Assembly: GCF_947500795.1 (NCBI RefSeq)
Contig: NZ_CANMTE010000001.1
Coordinates: 496,001 to 560,000 of the forward strand
Direction of reading: 5' to 3'
Source: an uncultured Gelidibacter sp.
GTDB taxonomy: Bacteria > Bacteroidota > Bacteroidia > Flavobacteriales > Flavobacteriaceae
Length of the DNA stretch: 64,000 bases
Each line of letters starts with the position of its first letter. Position 1 is the stretch's first letter. Below the pieces are notes generated by a model. That model had not been told where the DNA came from and made no database searches. It saw only the letters and a list, made by a program, of their open reading frames with translations. Shown here in pieces: positions 46,008 through 54,737 of this stretch. The position numbers were made by a program, and so were the translations under genes.

Positions 46008-48653
46008 TTGGAAGAAGATCACCTACAAAATGATGATGAGAATATTCAGGAGCATTCTAGTAATGAAACCATTACAAGGGTTACCGGAATGTTTAAGGAT
46101 TGGTTTCTAGACTATGCTTCCTATGTTATTCTTGAACGTGCTGTTCCGGCTATAGAGGACGGATTTAAACCTGTGCAACGCCGTATTATGCAATCCATGA
46201 AAGATTTGGATGACGGACGTTATAATAAAGTGGCGAATATTGTGGGGCATACCATGCAGTACCATCCTCATGGGGATGCGAGTATTGCAGATGCCATGGT
46301 GCAAATTGGTCAAAAGGATATTTTGATTGACACCCAAGGAAACTGGGGAAATATTCTTACGGGAGATAGTGCCGCAGCGTCTCGTTATATTGAAGCGCGG
46401 TTGTCAAAATTTGCGTTGGATGTTGTTTTTAATCCGAAAATCACATCTTGGCAGGCCTCATATGATGGGAGACGAAAAGAACCTGTCAATCTTCCGGTCA
46501 TGTTTCCTTTATTGTTAGCGCAAGGAGGAGAAGGGATTGCGGTAGGGCTTTCTACAAAAATATTACCTCATAATTTTATTGAATTGATTGATGCGTCAAT
46601 CAAACATCTGAGTGGAAAGAAATTTACTATTTATCCTGATTTCCCAACGGCTGGGATTATAGATGTTACCGATTATAAAGACGGAATGCGCGGCGGAAAG
46701 GTGCGCGTTAGGGCTAAAATTTCTCAGTTGGACAAAAGTACTTTGGTGATTACTGAAATACCATTTAGTACCAATACTTCGTCATTAATCGATTCAATCC
46801 TTAAAGCGAATGAAAAAGGGAAGATCAGAATTAAGAAAATAGAGGATAACACCTCATCTTCAGTAGAGATATTAGTGCATTTACCTACAGGAATTTCACC
46901 TGATAAAACGATTGATGCATTGTATGCTTTTACCAATTGTGAAGTTTCCATTTCACCTTTGGGTTGCGTTATTGAAGATAATAAACCATTATTTGTTGGT
47001 GTTACTGAAATGTTGCGTCGTTCTACTGACAATACGGTGCAACTGTTAAAGCAGAATCTTGAGATTAAACTTGATGAGCTTGAAGAGCAGTGGCATTTTG
47101 CATCTTTGGAACGTATTTTTATTGAGAATAGAATTTATCGTGATATTGAGGAAGAAGAAACTTGGGATGGCGTTATTACAGCCATTGATAAAGGGTTACT
47201 GCCTCACATCAAACATTTAAAACGCACGATTACTACTGAAGATATTGAGCGTTTAACTGAAATCCGGATCAAGCGTATTTCTAAATTTGACATTGATAAG
47301 GCGCAGCAAAAAATTGATTCGCTCGAAGATCAAATTGCTCAAGTGAAACATGACTTGGCAAATCTGGTAGATTATGCGATTGCATATTTTACAAGACTTA
47401 AAAATGAGTACGGGAAAGGGCGTGAGCGTTTAACCGAAATTCGTTTGTTTGATGATGTAGATGCTACAAAAGTGATTATCAGAAACACCAAACTTTATGT
47501 AAATCGTGAAGAAGGTTTTGTAGGGACATCACTAAAAAGAGATGAATACGTCTGCGATTGTAGTGATATTGATGATATTATCGTCTTTACTAGAGACGGC
47601 AAAATGGTGGTCACTAAAGTAGATGCCAAAACGTTTATAGGCAAGGATATTATCCATGTTGAAGTATTCATTAAAAAAGACAAGCGCACCATTTACAATA
47701 TGATTTACCGAGATGGCGCCAAAGGTCCTTCATACGTAAAACGTTTTGCTGTAACTGGAATTACGCGCGACAAGGAATATGATTTGACCAATGGTAGTAA
47801 AGGTTCTATGGTTTGGTACTTCTCTTCAAATCCTAATGGCGAGGCAGAAGTTATCACTATCTTTTTACGACAAGTAGGAAGTGTCAAAAAACTGAAATGG
47901 GATCTTGATTTTGCGGACATCCTTATTAAAGGACGAAACTCAAAAGGAAATCGTGTCACAAAATATGCTATCAAGAAAATTGAACTTAAAGAGAAAGGTA
48001 TTTCAACCTTAAAACCTCGCAAAATATGGTTTGATGATACCGTTCAGCGTTTAAATGTTGATGGTAGAGGTGAGCTGATTGGCGAATTTAGAGGCGAAGA
48101 CCGCTTGCTGATTATTAACCAATCTGGTACTGTAAAAACAATATTACCAGAATTGACCACGCATTTTGATAATGATATGATCGTTTTGGAAAAATGGGTT
48201 CCCAAAAAACCTATTTCAGCCATTTATTTTGACGGTGAAAAAGAACGGTATTATGTGAAGCGCTTCTTTATTGAACAAGAAGGCAAAGAAGAATCATTTA
48301 TCTCTGATCATCCTAAATCGCACCTCGAAATTGTTTCTACAGATTGGAAGCCAATGGTGGAAGTAGAATTCACGAAGGAACGCGGTAAAGACAGAAAAGA
48401 TAATTTAGAAGTCAATTTAGAAGAATTTATCAGTGTAAAAGGAATTACCGCTTTAGGGAATCAGTTAACCAAGGAGAAGGTGAACCAAATAAACTTGTTA
48501 GAGCCGTTGCCGTATGAGGCTCCGGAGGAAGTGCCTGCGCAAGATATTGAAGTTGTTGATGAGGATGAAGTTTCAGATGGAAAAACTAATAAGGATGCAG
48601 AGCAGAATGATGACGATCAATTGGATGAAAATGGACAGGTAAAGCTGTTTTGA
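46008..48653 (+). CDS. parC: DNA topoisomerase IV subunit A (type IIA), TTG start
   Basis: An 881-residue breakage-rejoining subunit. The N-terminus has the winged-helix/tower core (WFLDYASYVILERAVPAIEDG), with the active-site Tyr127 in SAAASRYIEARLSKFA, a coiled-coil C-gate (DKAQQKIDSLEDQIAQVKHD) and a C-terminal beta-pinwheel. The extreme C-terminus is acidic (VVDEDEVSDGKTNKDAEQNDDD). Translation appears to start at TTG 46008 (MEEDHLQNDD); the first in-frame ATG comes 27 codons later, just before the conserved core. It follows the small membrane protein gene after 11 bases. Confidence 0.93.
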   Translation: MEEDHLQNDDENIQEHSSNETITRVTGMFKDWFLDYASYVILERAVPAIEDGFKPVQRRIMQSMKDLDDGRYNKVANIVGHTMQYHPHGDASIADAMVQIGQKDILIDTQGNWGNILTGDSAAASRYIEARLSKFALDVVFNPKITSWQASYDGRRKEPVNLPVMFPLLLAQGGEGIAVGLSTKILPHNFIELIDASIKHLSGKKFTIYPDFPTAGIIDVTDYKDGMRGGKVRVRAKISQLDKSTLVITEIPFSTNTSSLIDSILKANEKGKIRIKKIEDNTSSSVEILVHLPTGISPDKTIDALYAFTNCEVSISPLGCVIEDNKPLFVGVTEMLRRSTDNTVQLLKQNLEIKLDELEEQWHFASLERIFIENRIYRDIEEEETWDGVITAIDKGLLPHIKHLKRTITTEDIERLTEIRIKRISKFDIDKAQQKIDSLEDQIAQVKHDLANLVDYAIAYFTRLKNEYGKGRERLTEIRLFDDVDATKVIIRNTKLYVNREEGFVGTSLKRDEYVCDCSDIDDIIVFTRDGKMVVTKVDAKTFIGKDIIHVEVFIKKDKRTIYNMIYRDGAKGPSYVKRFAVTGITRDKEYDLTNGSKGSMVWYFSSNPNGEAEVITIFLRQVGSVKKLKWDLDFADILIKGRNSKGNRVTKYAIKKIELKEKGISTLKPRKIWFDDTVQRLNVDGRGELIGEFRGEDRLLIINQSGTVKTILPELTTHFDNDMIVLEKWVPKKPISAIYFDGEKERYYVKRFFIEQEGKEESFISDHPKSHLEIVSTDWKPMVEVEFTKERGKDRKDNLEVNLEEFISVKGITALGNQLTKEKVNQINLLEPLPYEAPEEVPAQDIEVVDEDEVSDGKTNKDAEQNDDDQLDENGQVKLF

Positions 48654-48711
48654 TCATTTAGCTGATTATAACTATGAGGATTAAAACGTTATCATAGCTT
48701 CAATAAAACTT

Positions 48712-48750
48712 AAAAAAGCACTTATATCATTTGATGTAAGTGCTTTTTTT
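48712..48750 (+). terminator. Terminator of the parE-parC operon
   Basis: AAAAAAGCACTTA / TAAGTGCTTTTTTT stem with a 12-base loop and seven T residues, about 60 bases after the parC stop. Confidence 0.85.
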
Positions 48751-48889
48751 GGTTTTATTTTTATCTGTAGTTACTGTCGAATTTTCTTGACCGAAGCGTA
48801 GAAAGCAGATCTTGAATCCTTATAAAGAAGCATATATCACTTTCCCTATAGAAATCTCAAAAATAGTTCTGGCTATAAGCTTTTACGAT

Positions 48890-49276
48890 CTATTTTACTT
48901 TGGTTGCAGTACCTTGTTCAACACGTTTCTTTTGACTCCCTGGTTGTACTGCCAAGCTGTATTCAAATGTATAGGAATCCTCTGAAGTAGTTAGAATTTT
49001 CATATGGATTGCTTTTTCTTCACTCATGTTTTTCGGATTGATATGTTTCATGATAAACTCACAGTCATTAATCCAACGTATGGAGGCGGTATCAATCTTG
49101 TTTTCATAATAGTCGATATTTAAATCTTCAGTTCTCACAAAACGTCCGATTTTTTCAACGCCATCAGTAGTGTACTTAAATTCAAATGTTCCAGTTTTAA
49201 AATCTTGACAGTTTCGTTCTTTATTATAACAACTGGTTAATAGAACTAAAAAAATAAGGGGTAAAAGCAATTTCAT
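48890..49276 (-). CDS. Small lipoprotein of unknown function
   Basis: A 128-residue protein with a lipoprotein signal (MKLLLPLIFLVLLTSCYNKE, lipobox Cys at residue 16) and a beta-rich mature part of about 110 residues (GTFEFKYTTDGVEKIGRFVR). The track start at 49297 adds seven residues; the ATG at 49276 gives the proper signal. In related genomes such genes next to parC are, as I recall, sometimes labelled DNA topoisomerase IV by context alone. Nothing here supports that name. Confidence 0.78.
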   Translation of the reverse strand: MKLLLPLIFLVLLTSCYNKERNCQDFKTGTFEFKYTTDGVEKIGRFVRTEDLNIDYYENKIDTASIRWINDCEFIMKHINPKNMSEEKAIHMKILTTSEDSYTFEYSLAVQPGSQKKRVEQGTATKVK

Positions 49277-49368
49277 GTGTAAAAGGTTTAAATGCAAAAT
49301 TAGTCAAAAGTAAACTATTCTGGAACTTAAATCCTGATAGAAGGCACGGTGATTAAAGCTGTCAATAC

Positions 49369-49758
49369 TTACATCTTGACAAAATCCTTAAAAGTTCCGT
49401 CTTTATAAAAAATCACAATTTTCTCGATGCTTTTGTCTGAAGTGTCAATTGTTGGTAGGGGTGTTTTTTCAACCTTTTTTTCCGGGATATTTTCTGGTGT
49501 ATGAACTTGTGAAGGAGAAATTGGATTGGATTGTGAAGGGAATTCACCTTTACCATTTAGGAGCCAATAGAGTTCAACTTCCGGATAGGAGGACAAAACT
49601 TTCAACACAAAATCCAGACTAGGTTTATTTCTACCAGATAAAATATGTGAAATACTAGAACGCTGAACACCTATTTTTTCAGAGAAAGATGAGGCGCTTT
49701 CAGAGTAGTAATCGATGACTTTTTGAAGTCGTTTTGAAAAATCATCACTGTTGATCAT
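49369..49758 (-). CDS. XRE-family helix-turn-helix regulator
   Basis: A 129-residue DNA-binding protein. The Cro/C1-type HTH spans about residues 9-65 (SASSFSEKIGVQRSSISHILSGRNKPSLDFVLKVL). The C-terminal part is Pro-rich (NPISPSQVHTPENIPEKKVE) and ends with IEKIVIFYKDGTFKDFVKM, a short beta-hairpin-like motif seen in Bacteroidota XRE proteins. It probably represses its own promoter and the divergent M14 peptidase gene through the TTTACA-AA-TGTAAA dyads in the shared upstream region. The start is ATG 49758. Confidence 0.9.
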   Translation of the reverse strand: MINSDDFSKRLQKVIDYYSESASSFSEKIGVQRSSISHILSGRNKPSLDFVLKVLSSYPEVELYWLLNGKGEFPSQSNPISPSQVHTPENIPEKKVEKTPLPTIDTSDKSIEKIVIFYKDGTFKDFVKM

Positions 49759-49784
49759 TGTAAACTAGCATTTGAAAATATAGG

Positions 49785-49800
49785 CGTTACAAATGTAACG
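49785..49800. promoter_or_regulatory. Likely operator: CGTTACA-AA-TGTAACG
   Basis: The two 7-base arms are exact reverse complements with a 2-base centre. The site lies 27-42 bases upstream of the XRE regulator ATG, where a repressor could block its own promoter. Confidence 0.6.
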
Positions 49801-50010
49801 AATACAATCAATATAGCCATATTAATTACTAAATATTGTTTAATTTTATTAAAGTTTAGTTTTAAGTCGTTAGACATAATTAACTAATTTAAAGTAATTT
49901 AAATGTAATTCAGCAAGCACCTTAAATTCAGCACACTAAAACGTATGATGTATTAAGGTGTGAGATATCAAACTGTATATAAATGTAAACAAAGTGTTAG
50001 GGATTTCTTG

Positions 50011-50024
50011 TTTACAAATGTAAA
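50011..50024. promoter_or_regulatory. Likely operator: TTTACA-AA-TGTAAA
   Basis: The same dyad, with 6-base perfect arms, 40-53 bases upstream of the M14 peptidase ATG. A degenerate copy (TTTACATTTGTCA) follows at 50035-50047 and a half-site (TGTAAAC) precedes it at 49984-49990. Confidence 0.6.
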
Positions 50025-50063
50025 ATATCATTTGTTTACATTTGTCATCACAATAAATTGAAT

Positions 50064-51230
50064 ATGGAAATAGCACGCTTATCACATCCTTATAAACACT
50101 ATTATGAGTCCTCTCTTTTTGGGCGCTATATTAATTTAGACCATATTCAACCTCTGCTCAAAAAACATAGTAGGACTTTTGAAACTGCAATTCTTGGAAA
50201 GTCAGTTTTAGGTGAAGACATTTATTTTATAAAAATCGGCACTGGCAGAACAAAGATTTTGATGTGGTCTCAAATGCACGGAAATGAAAGCACAACCACG
50301 AAAGCCATATTCGATTTATTGAACGTGTTGTCTGAACAGCAGCATGAAGCTGTCCGTAATCTTTTAAAAAATATTACGATTGGTATTATTCCAATGTTGA
50401 ATCCTGATGGCTCAAGGGCTTATACACGCCTAAATGCGAATCAAGTAGACTTAAATCGGGATGCTCAGGATTTAACGCAGCCAGAAAGCAGGGTGCTGAG
50501 ATCTTGTTTTGATAGTTTTATACCTGATTTCTGTTTTAACCTTCATGGGCAACGGACTATTTTTAGCGCGGGCACTACAAATAAGTCAGCAACGGTGTCT
50601 TTTCTTTCTCCTGCACAAGATGCAGCTTGTGCTGTGACCGACACACGAAGAAAGGCTATGGATGTTATTGTTGCAATGAATAAAATGCTTCAGGAGTACA
50701 TTCCGGGCCAAATTGGTACGTATGATGACGCCTTTAATATAAATTGTGTTGGTGATACCTTTCAGACGTTAAATGTGCCCACTGTTTTGTTTGAGGCTGG
50801 GCATTTTGCAAATGATTATGCAAGGGAGAAGGTGAGAGGTCTCATTTTTAAATCCATATGGACAGCGCTTTTGAAAATCGGTTTTGAAGACGTTCAAGGA
50901 ATTCATGAATCTGATTATTTCCAAATCCCAGGAAACGAAAAGTTATTTTTTGACATAATTGTAAGAAATGCAAAGTTAAAAACAGAGAACGGCTATGAAA
51001 TTTTAGACTTTGCAGTTCAATACGAGGAGAAATTAAAACAAAATGAGGTGGAATTTATTCCTAAAATTGAAAAAATTTCAGACTTATCTCATTTTTATGG
51101 ACATAAAGAAATTGATGCTAAAGGTACGCTTGTGATTTTGGATGAAATGAAACAGTTGAAAGCGGGTATCGAAATCGATTTCGTAATGATAAATAACGAA
51201 AAACACTCCTTTAATGTAGAAATAAAGTAG
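50064..51230 (+). CDS. M14 family zinc carboxypeptidase-like protein
   Basis: A 388-residue zinc peptidase-fold protein. Zinc ligands are His72 and Glu75 (MHGNEST) and His161 (NLHGQ); the substrate-binding segment NPDGSRAYTRLNANQVDLNRD and the catalytic Glu in VLFEAGHF are present. No signal peptide is seen, so a cytoplasmic role such as cleaving a cell-wall-derived or modified peptide is possible. The track starts at TTG 50058, but ATG 50064 fits better. Expression is probably controlled by the divergent XRE regulator. Confidence 0.87.
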   Translation: MEIARLSHPYKHYYESSLFGRYINLDHIQPLLKKHSRTFETAILGKSVLGEDIYFIKIGTGRTKILMWSQMHGNESTTTKAIFDLLNVLSEQQHEAVRNLLKNITIGIIPMLNPDGSRAYTRLNANQVDLNRDAQDLTQPESRVLRSCFDSFIPDFCFNLHGQRTIFSAGTTNKSATVSFLSPAQDAACAVTDTRRKAMDVIVAMNKMLQEYIPGQIGTYDDAFNINCVGDTFQTLNVPTVLFEAGHFANDYAREKVRGLIFKSIWTALLKIGFEDVQGIHESDYFQIPGNEKLFFDIIVRNAKLKTENGYEILDFAVQYEEKLKQNEVEFIPKIEKISDLSHFYGHKEIDAKGTLVILDEMKQLKAGIEIDFVMINNEKHSFNVEIK

Positions 51231-51262
51231 GTTTTAATGTATTATCTTCAGTAAATTTCTAT

Positions 51263-51270
51263 TATTTTTG
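51263..51270 (+). promoter_or_regulatory. Bacteroidota-type -7 element (TATTTTTG)
   Basis: TATTTTTG fits TAnnTTTG and lies 25 bases upstream of the Lrp/AsnC-like gene ATG at 51296. Confidence 0.4.
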
Positions 51271-51295
51271 TAAAAAATTTAATAATACACTAAAA

Positions 51296-51775
51296 ATGGG
51301 AAAGTTCAAATTGGATGAAATTGATCATCAAATTTTAGACATGTTAATTGATAATACGCGAATTCCGTTTACCGATATTGCTAAAAAATTAGTGATTTCT
51401 GCAGGAACAGTTCACGTGAGAGTTAAAAAAATGGAAGAGGCAGGGATTATTCAAGGCTCTTCATTGACTTTGGATTATAAAAAACTGGGGTATTCCTTTA
51501 TTGCATATGTTGGTGTCTTTCTTAATAATACCTCCCAAACCAAGTTTGTTTTGGAGCGTATCAATGAAATTCCATTTGTAACTGTGGCGCATATTACTAC
51601 AGGTAAATTTAATATCTTTTGCAAGGTGAGGGCTAGAAATACGTCCCACGCTAAGGATATTATCTTTATGTTAGACGATATTGAAGGAATTTACAGAACG
51701 GAGACCATGATTTCGTTGGAAGAAAGTATAAACGACAAAAAGCGTCTTATGCATTCTATTTTTAACGAACTATAA
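51296..51775 (+). CDS. Lrp/AsnC family transcriptional regulator
   Basis: A 159-residue regulator with an N-terminal winged HTH (LDEIDHQILDMLIDNTRIPFTDIAKKLVISAGTVHVRVKKMEEAGII, residues 5-52) and a C-terminal RAM/AsnC effector-binding domain (about 65-145). Such proteins respond to amino acids and act as dimers or octamers. The target is unknown; it follows the M14 peptidase gene and precedes a terminator, so it is a separate unit. Confidence 0.95.
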   Translation: MGKFKLDEIDHQILDMLIDNTRIPFTDIAKKLVISAGTVHVRVKKMEEAGIIQGSSLTLDYKKLGYSFIAYVGVFLNNTSQTKFVLERINEIPFVTVAHITTGKFNIFCKVRARNTSHAKDIIFMLDDIEGIYRTETMISLEESINDKKRLMHSIFNEL

Positions 51776-51797
51776 TATTTTTTGCATTTATAAATCT

Positions 51798-51833
51798 ATA
51801 CCCTTTGTTGAGCAATCGATAAAGGGTATTTTT
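51798..51833 (+). terminator. Terminator of the Lrp/AsnC gene
   Basis: The perfect 9-base stem ATACCCTTT / AAAGGGTAT is followed by a T-rich stretch. Confidence 0.75.
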
Positions 51834-51858
51834 ATGATCAATATTTAAATGTTTCCCT

Positions 51859-52374
51859 ATGAGTGTACGAAATTTAAGTTCTGACGAGTATAATGTGTAT
51901 TATCAGCCTTACCTAGATAAAGTTGGGGAAGGTGGCGCATTGGAAATTTTAAAGGGAAGCCGCAATATTGTTTCTTCATTTTTGGAAGGTATAAAAGAGG
52001 AAAAGTTCGCTTTTAGATATGCCGAAGGAAAATGGACCATAAAAGAAGTGCTTCTACATTTAATTGATACAGAACGGGTGTTTGCATACCGTGCATTATG
52101 TATTGCAAGAAAGGATCAAACCAAATTCTCGGGCTTTGATCAAGATGATTACGTCGCAAATAGTCAAGCTAATGAGAGAAGTGTGGAAAGTCTCTTATTG
52201 GAATATAAAAACGTTCGATCGGCTACGATATCTCTATTTGAAAGTTTCAATGATGAAGCGCTATTACAAACAGGCTATGCTAGTAATAGTCAGCTTTCTG
52301 TTAGGGCTATTGCGTTTATTATTGTCGGACATGAAAATCATCATCTGGACATCATTAAATCGCGCTATTTATAA
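51859..52374 (+). CDS. DinB-like four-helix-bundle protein
   Basis: A 171-residue DinB/YfiT-type protein. The putative metal-binding histidines are in LLHLIDTERVFAYRAL and GHENHHLDIIKSRY. Members of this superfamily often bind divalent metals and act as thiol transferases or have unknown roles. The gene converges on aroB with a 6-base overlap of their ends. Function is not determined by the sequence. Confidence 0.88.
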   Translation: MSVRNLSSDEYNVYYQPYLDKVGEGGALEILKGSRNIVSSFLEGIKEEKFAFRYAEGKWTIKEVLLHLIDTERVFAYRALCIARKDQTKFSGFDQDDYVANSQANERSVESLLLEYKNVRSATISLFESFNDEALLQTGYASNSQLSVRAIAFIIVGHENHHLDIIKSRYL

Positions 52375-53436
52375 TTTGTAATAGTCAAAAGCTTTAATAA
52401 TTAATTTATTTTCTACCAAGCAGTCAATTTTTGGCTTCCCAATTTGCTCTAACAGTACAAAGTTGATATTGCCATGCTCATTCTTCTTGTCATATTTCAA
52501 AAGATCTATAATGGCCTCGTGGTCTGAATTATCGATCTGTACTTTGTCAAAAATGTCAAGGAATGCTTTTTTTATGATTTCTAAGTCAGTTTTAGGAAAT
52601 TCTAATAGCTCAGATGAAATGTATGATTCCATAATCATTCCAATAGCAATCGCTTCGCCGTGCAGTAATTCCGGTTTATCAGTTTGACTTAAAAAATAAG
52701 ATTCGATAGCGTGCCCTAGAGTATGTCCGAAATTAAGCGTTTTACGCAATCCGTTTTCAAAAGGATCTTCAGTAACTATGGTGTTTTTTATTTGAACTGA
52801 TTGATGAATTAAATCATCTAAATCATTTAAGGTTAAGCTATCTAAATCTAAAAACTTGTTCCAATAAGCTTCGTCGTAAATAAGTCCGTGTTTGAGCATT
52901 TCTGCCAATCCGCTTTTTAAATGATTTTTCGGTAGCGTGTCCAGGAAGCCTGTGTCCACCAAAACCATATCCCCAGAAGAAATCACGCCTACCTGATTTT
53001 TTAGAGCTCCAAGGTCGACACCGGTTTTTCCACCTACAGAAGCATCAACCATTGCTAAAAGTGAGGTAGGGATATTAATATACTTCAAGCCGCGCTTAAA
53101 GGTGCAGGCTATAAATCCGCCAAGATCAGTAACAACGCCGCCGCCAACATTAATGACAAGAGCTTTCCTGTCAGCACCTAAATCGGACAATGCATTCCAT
53201 ACCCCTACGCAAGTGTCAATATTTTTGTTGATTTCTCCAGCTTCAATTTCGATTATTTCGCACTCTAAATTAGTTTCCAATTTAGACATGAAATGAGGTA
53301 GGCAATGTGTATGTGTATTGGTGTCTACAATGATAAATATTTTAGAAAACCGATTGTCTTTCAGGTAGTTGTTGAGTTTTTCGTATGCATTAGCATTAAA
53401 GTGAACGGTATAGGTGTCATTGGTAATTGAGGTCAT
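52369..53436 (-). CDS. aroB: 3-dehydroquinate synthase
   Basis: A 355-residue enzyme of the shikimate pathway converting DAHP to 3-dehydroquinate with NAD and a divalent metal. Motifs: VINVGGGVVTDLGGFIACTFKRG, the YINIPTSLLAMVDASVGGKTGVD block, GLAEMLKHGL, and the metal ligands in LNFGHTLGHAIE and LLHGEAIAIGM. Length is typical. Ends in a 6-base overlap with the DinB gene, and its start is 93 bases from the divergent proline dehydrogenase ATG. Confidence 0.97.
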   Translation of the reverse strand: MTSITNDTYTVHFNANAYEKLNNYLKDNRFSKIFIIVDTNTHTHCLPHFMSKLETNLECEIIEIEAGEINKNIDTCVGVWNALSDLGADRKALVINVGGGVVTDLGGFIACTFKRGLKYINIPTSLLAMVDASVGGKTGVDLGALKNQVGVISSGDMVLVDTGFLDTLPKNHLKSGLAEMLKHGLIYDEAYWNKFLDLDSLTLNDLDDLIHQSVQIKNTIVTEDPFENGLRKTLNFGHTLGHAIESYFLSQTDKPELLHGEAIAIGMIMESYISSELLEFPKTDLEIIKKAFLDIFDKVQIDNSDHEAIIDLLKYDKKNEHGNINFVLLEQIGKPKIDCLVENKLIIKAFDYYKL

Positions 53437-53504
53437 TATAAATAAGGCTTTTAATAAAGGATGAAATTAAGCAGTTTTTAATTAAATTATAGCGAATGAA
53501 TAAA

Positions 53505-53512
53505 TATATTTG
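53505..53512 (+). promoter_or_regulatory. Bacteroidota-type -7 element (TATATTTG)
   Basis: TATATTTG matches the TAnnTTTG consensus exactly and lies 16 bases before ATG 53529. It sits inside the N-terminal codons of the longer ORF-track version, which supports the later start. Confidence 0.55.
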
Positions 53513-53528
53513 CCATTATTTTTCCACA

Positions 53529-54701
53529 ATGGCTATACCTAAAATTTTTGAAAATACAGAAGTTGCTTTTAGTCTTAAAAGCGACTCAGAACTAGAGCGT
53601 GCTTACTTTCTTTTTAAGATGATATCTTATGAACCTTTGGTGAAGATTGGCACAGCTGCTACCAATTTTGCTTTAAAAGCACATTTGCCTGTAGAAGGTC
53701 TGATCCGTTCAACCGTTTTTGACCATTTTTGCGGGGGCGTCAATGAAGAGGATTGTTTACCTGTTATTGATAGCATGTATGAGAAAAACGTGAGTTCAGT
53801 TTTAGATTTTTCTGTTGAAGGAAAGGAAACAGAGTCACATTTTGATGCGGCTATGGAAAAAACGCTCAAGATCATCAATTTTGCTGATGAGAAGAAATCG
53901 ATGCCAATTGCTGTTTTTAAACCAACAGGATTTGGTCGTTTTTATTTGTATCAGAAAAAAGGTGAAGGAAAACCATTTACTGCAAAGGAGCAGGAAGAAT
54001 GGGATAGAGTGGTGGCTAGGTTTGATACCGTATGTAAATTAGCGAAAGAAAAGGATGTTGAGATTTTAATTGACGGCGAAGAAAGCTGGATGCAAGATGC
54101 GGCAGATGATTTGTGTGAAGCAATGATGCGTAAATACAATATAGGTGTTCCTATTGTTTACAACACTTTGCAGTTATACAGATGGGACCGATTGGACTAT
54201 CTAAAAAAACTACATGAACGTGCAAAAAAAGACGGCTTCAAAATAGGCGTGAAAATTGTACGTGGTGCTTATATGGAGAAAGAGCGTGATAGAGCCCAGG
54301 AAAATGGCTATGATTCGCCGATTTGTGCTACAAAGGAAGCTACTGATTTAAATTTTGATGAGACTTTAGAATACATTTTAAAAAATTTAGATACAATTTC
54401 ATTGTTTATTGGAACCCATAATGAGCGTAGCAGTTATTTGGCTATGCAGATGATGGAAGATTTAAAAATTGATAAAAGTGATAACCGTGTTTGGTTTGGT
54501 CAATTATATGGAATGAGTGATCATATCAGTTTTAATTTGGCAGCTCATGGCTATAATGTTGCCAAATATGTGCCTTTTGGACCCGTAAAAGATGTGATGC
54601 CTTATTTGATTAGAAGAGCAGAAGAGAACACGTCCGTTGCAGGGCAGACTAGTAGGGAGCTCATGTTGCTTAAAACAGAAAAACAGAGAAGAAAGTTATA
54701 A
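53529..54701 (+). CDS. Proline dehydrogenase, monofunctional
   Basis: A 390-residue FAD-dependent proline dehydrogenase that oxidises proline to pyrroline-5-carboxylate. Family segments: KIGVKIVRGAYMEKERDRA, FIGTHNERSSYLAMQMM, FGQLYGMSDHISF and DVMPYLIRRAEENTSV. It lacks the P5C dehydrogenase domain of bifunctional PutA. The track start at 53496 lies upstream of the promoter's -7 element, so I use ATG 53529 (MAIPKIFENTEVAF). It ends at a strong terminator shared with the convergent Wzc gene. Confidence 0.93.
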   Translation: MAIPKIFENTEVAFSLKSDSELERAYFLFKMISYEPLVKIGTAATNFALKAHLPVEGLIRSTVFDHFCGGVNEEDCLPVIDSMYEKNVSSVLDFSVEGKETESHFDAAMEKTLKIINFADEKKSMPIAVFKPTGFGRFYLYQKKGEGKPFTAKEQEEWDRVVARFDTVCKLAKEKDVEILIDGEESWMQDAADDLCEAMMRKYNIGVPIVYNTLQLYRWDRLDYLKKLHERAKKDGFKIGVKIVRGAYMEKERDRAQENGYDSPICATKEATDLNFDETLEYILKNLDTISLFIGTHNERSSYLAMQMMEDLKIDKSDNRVWFGQLYGMSDHISFNLAAHGYNVAKYVPFGPVKDVMPYLIRRAEENTSVAGQTSRELMLLKTEKQRRKL

Positions 54702-54735
54702 AAAAAACTCCGATGCAAATGCATCGGAGTTTTTA
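54701..54735. terminator. Bidirectional terminator
   Basis: AAACTCCGATGC / GCATCGGAGTTT with a four-base loop ends the proline dehydrogenase gene and the convergent capsule operon. Confidence 0.85.
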
Positions 54736-54737
54736 TT

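Larger units (their letters stand above)
49759..50063. other. Divergent regulatory region between the XRE regulator and M14 peptidase genes
   Basis: This 305-base AT-rich region holds several copies of a dyad-type motif and probably both promoters. I see no ORF or RNA. Confidence 0.65.
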
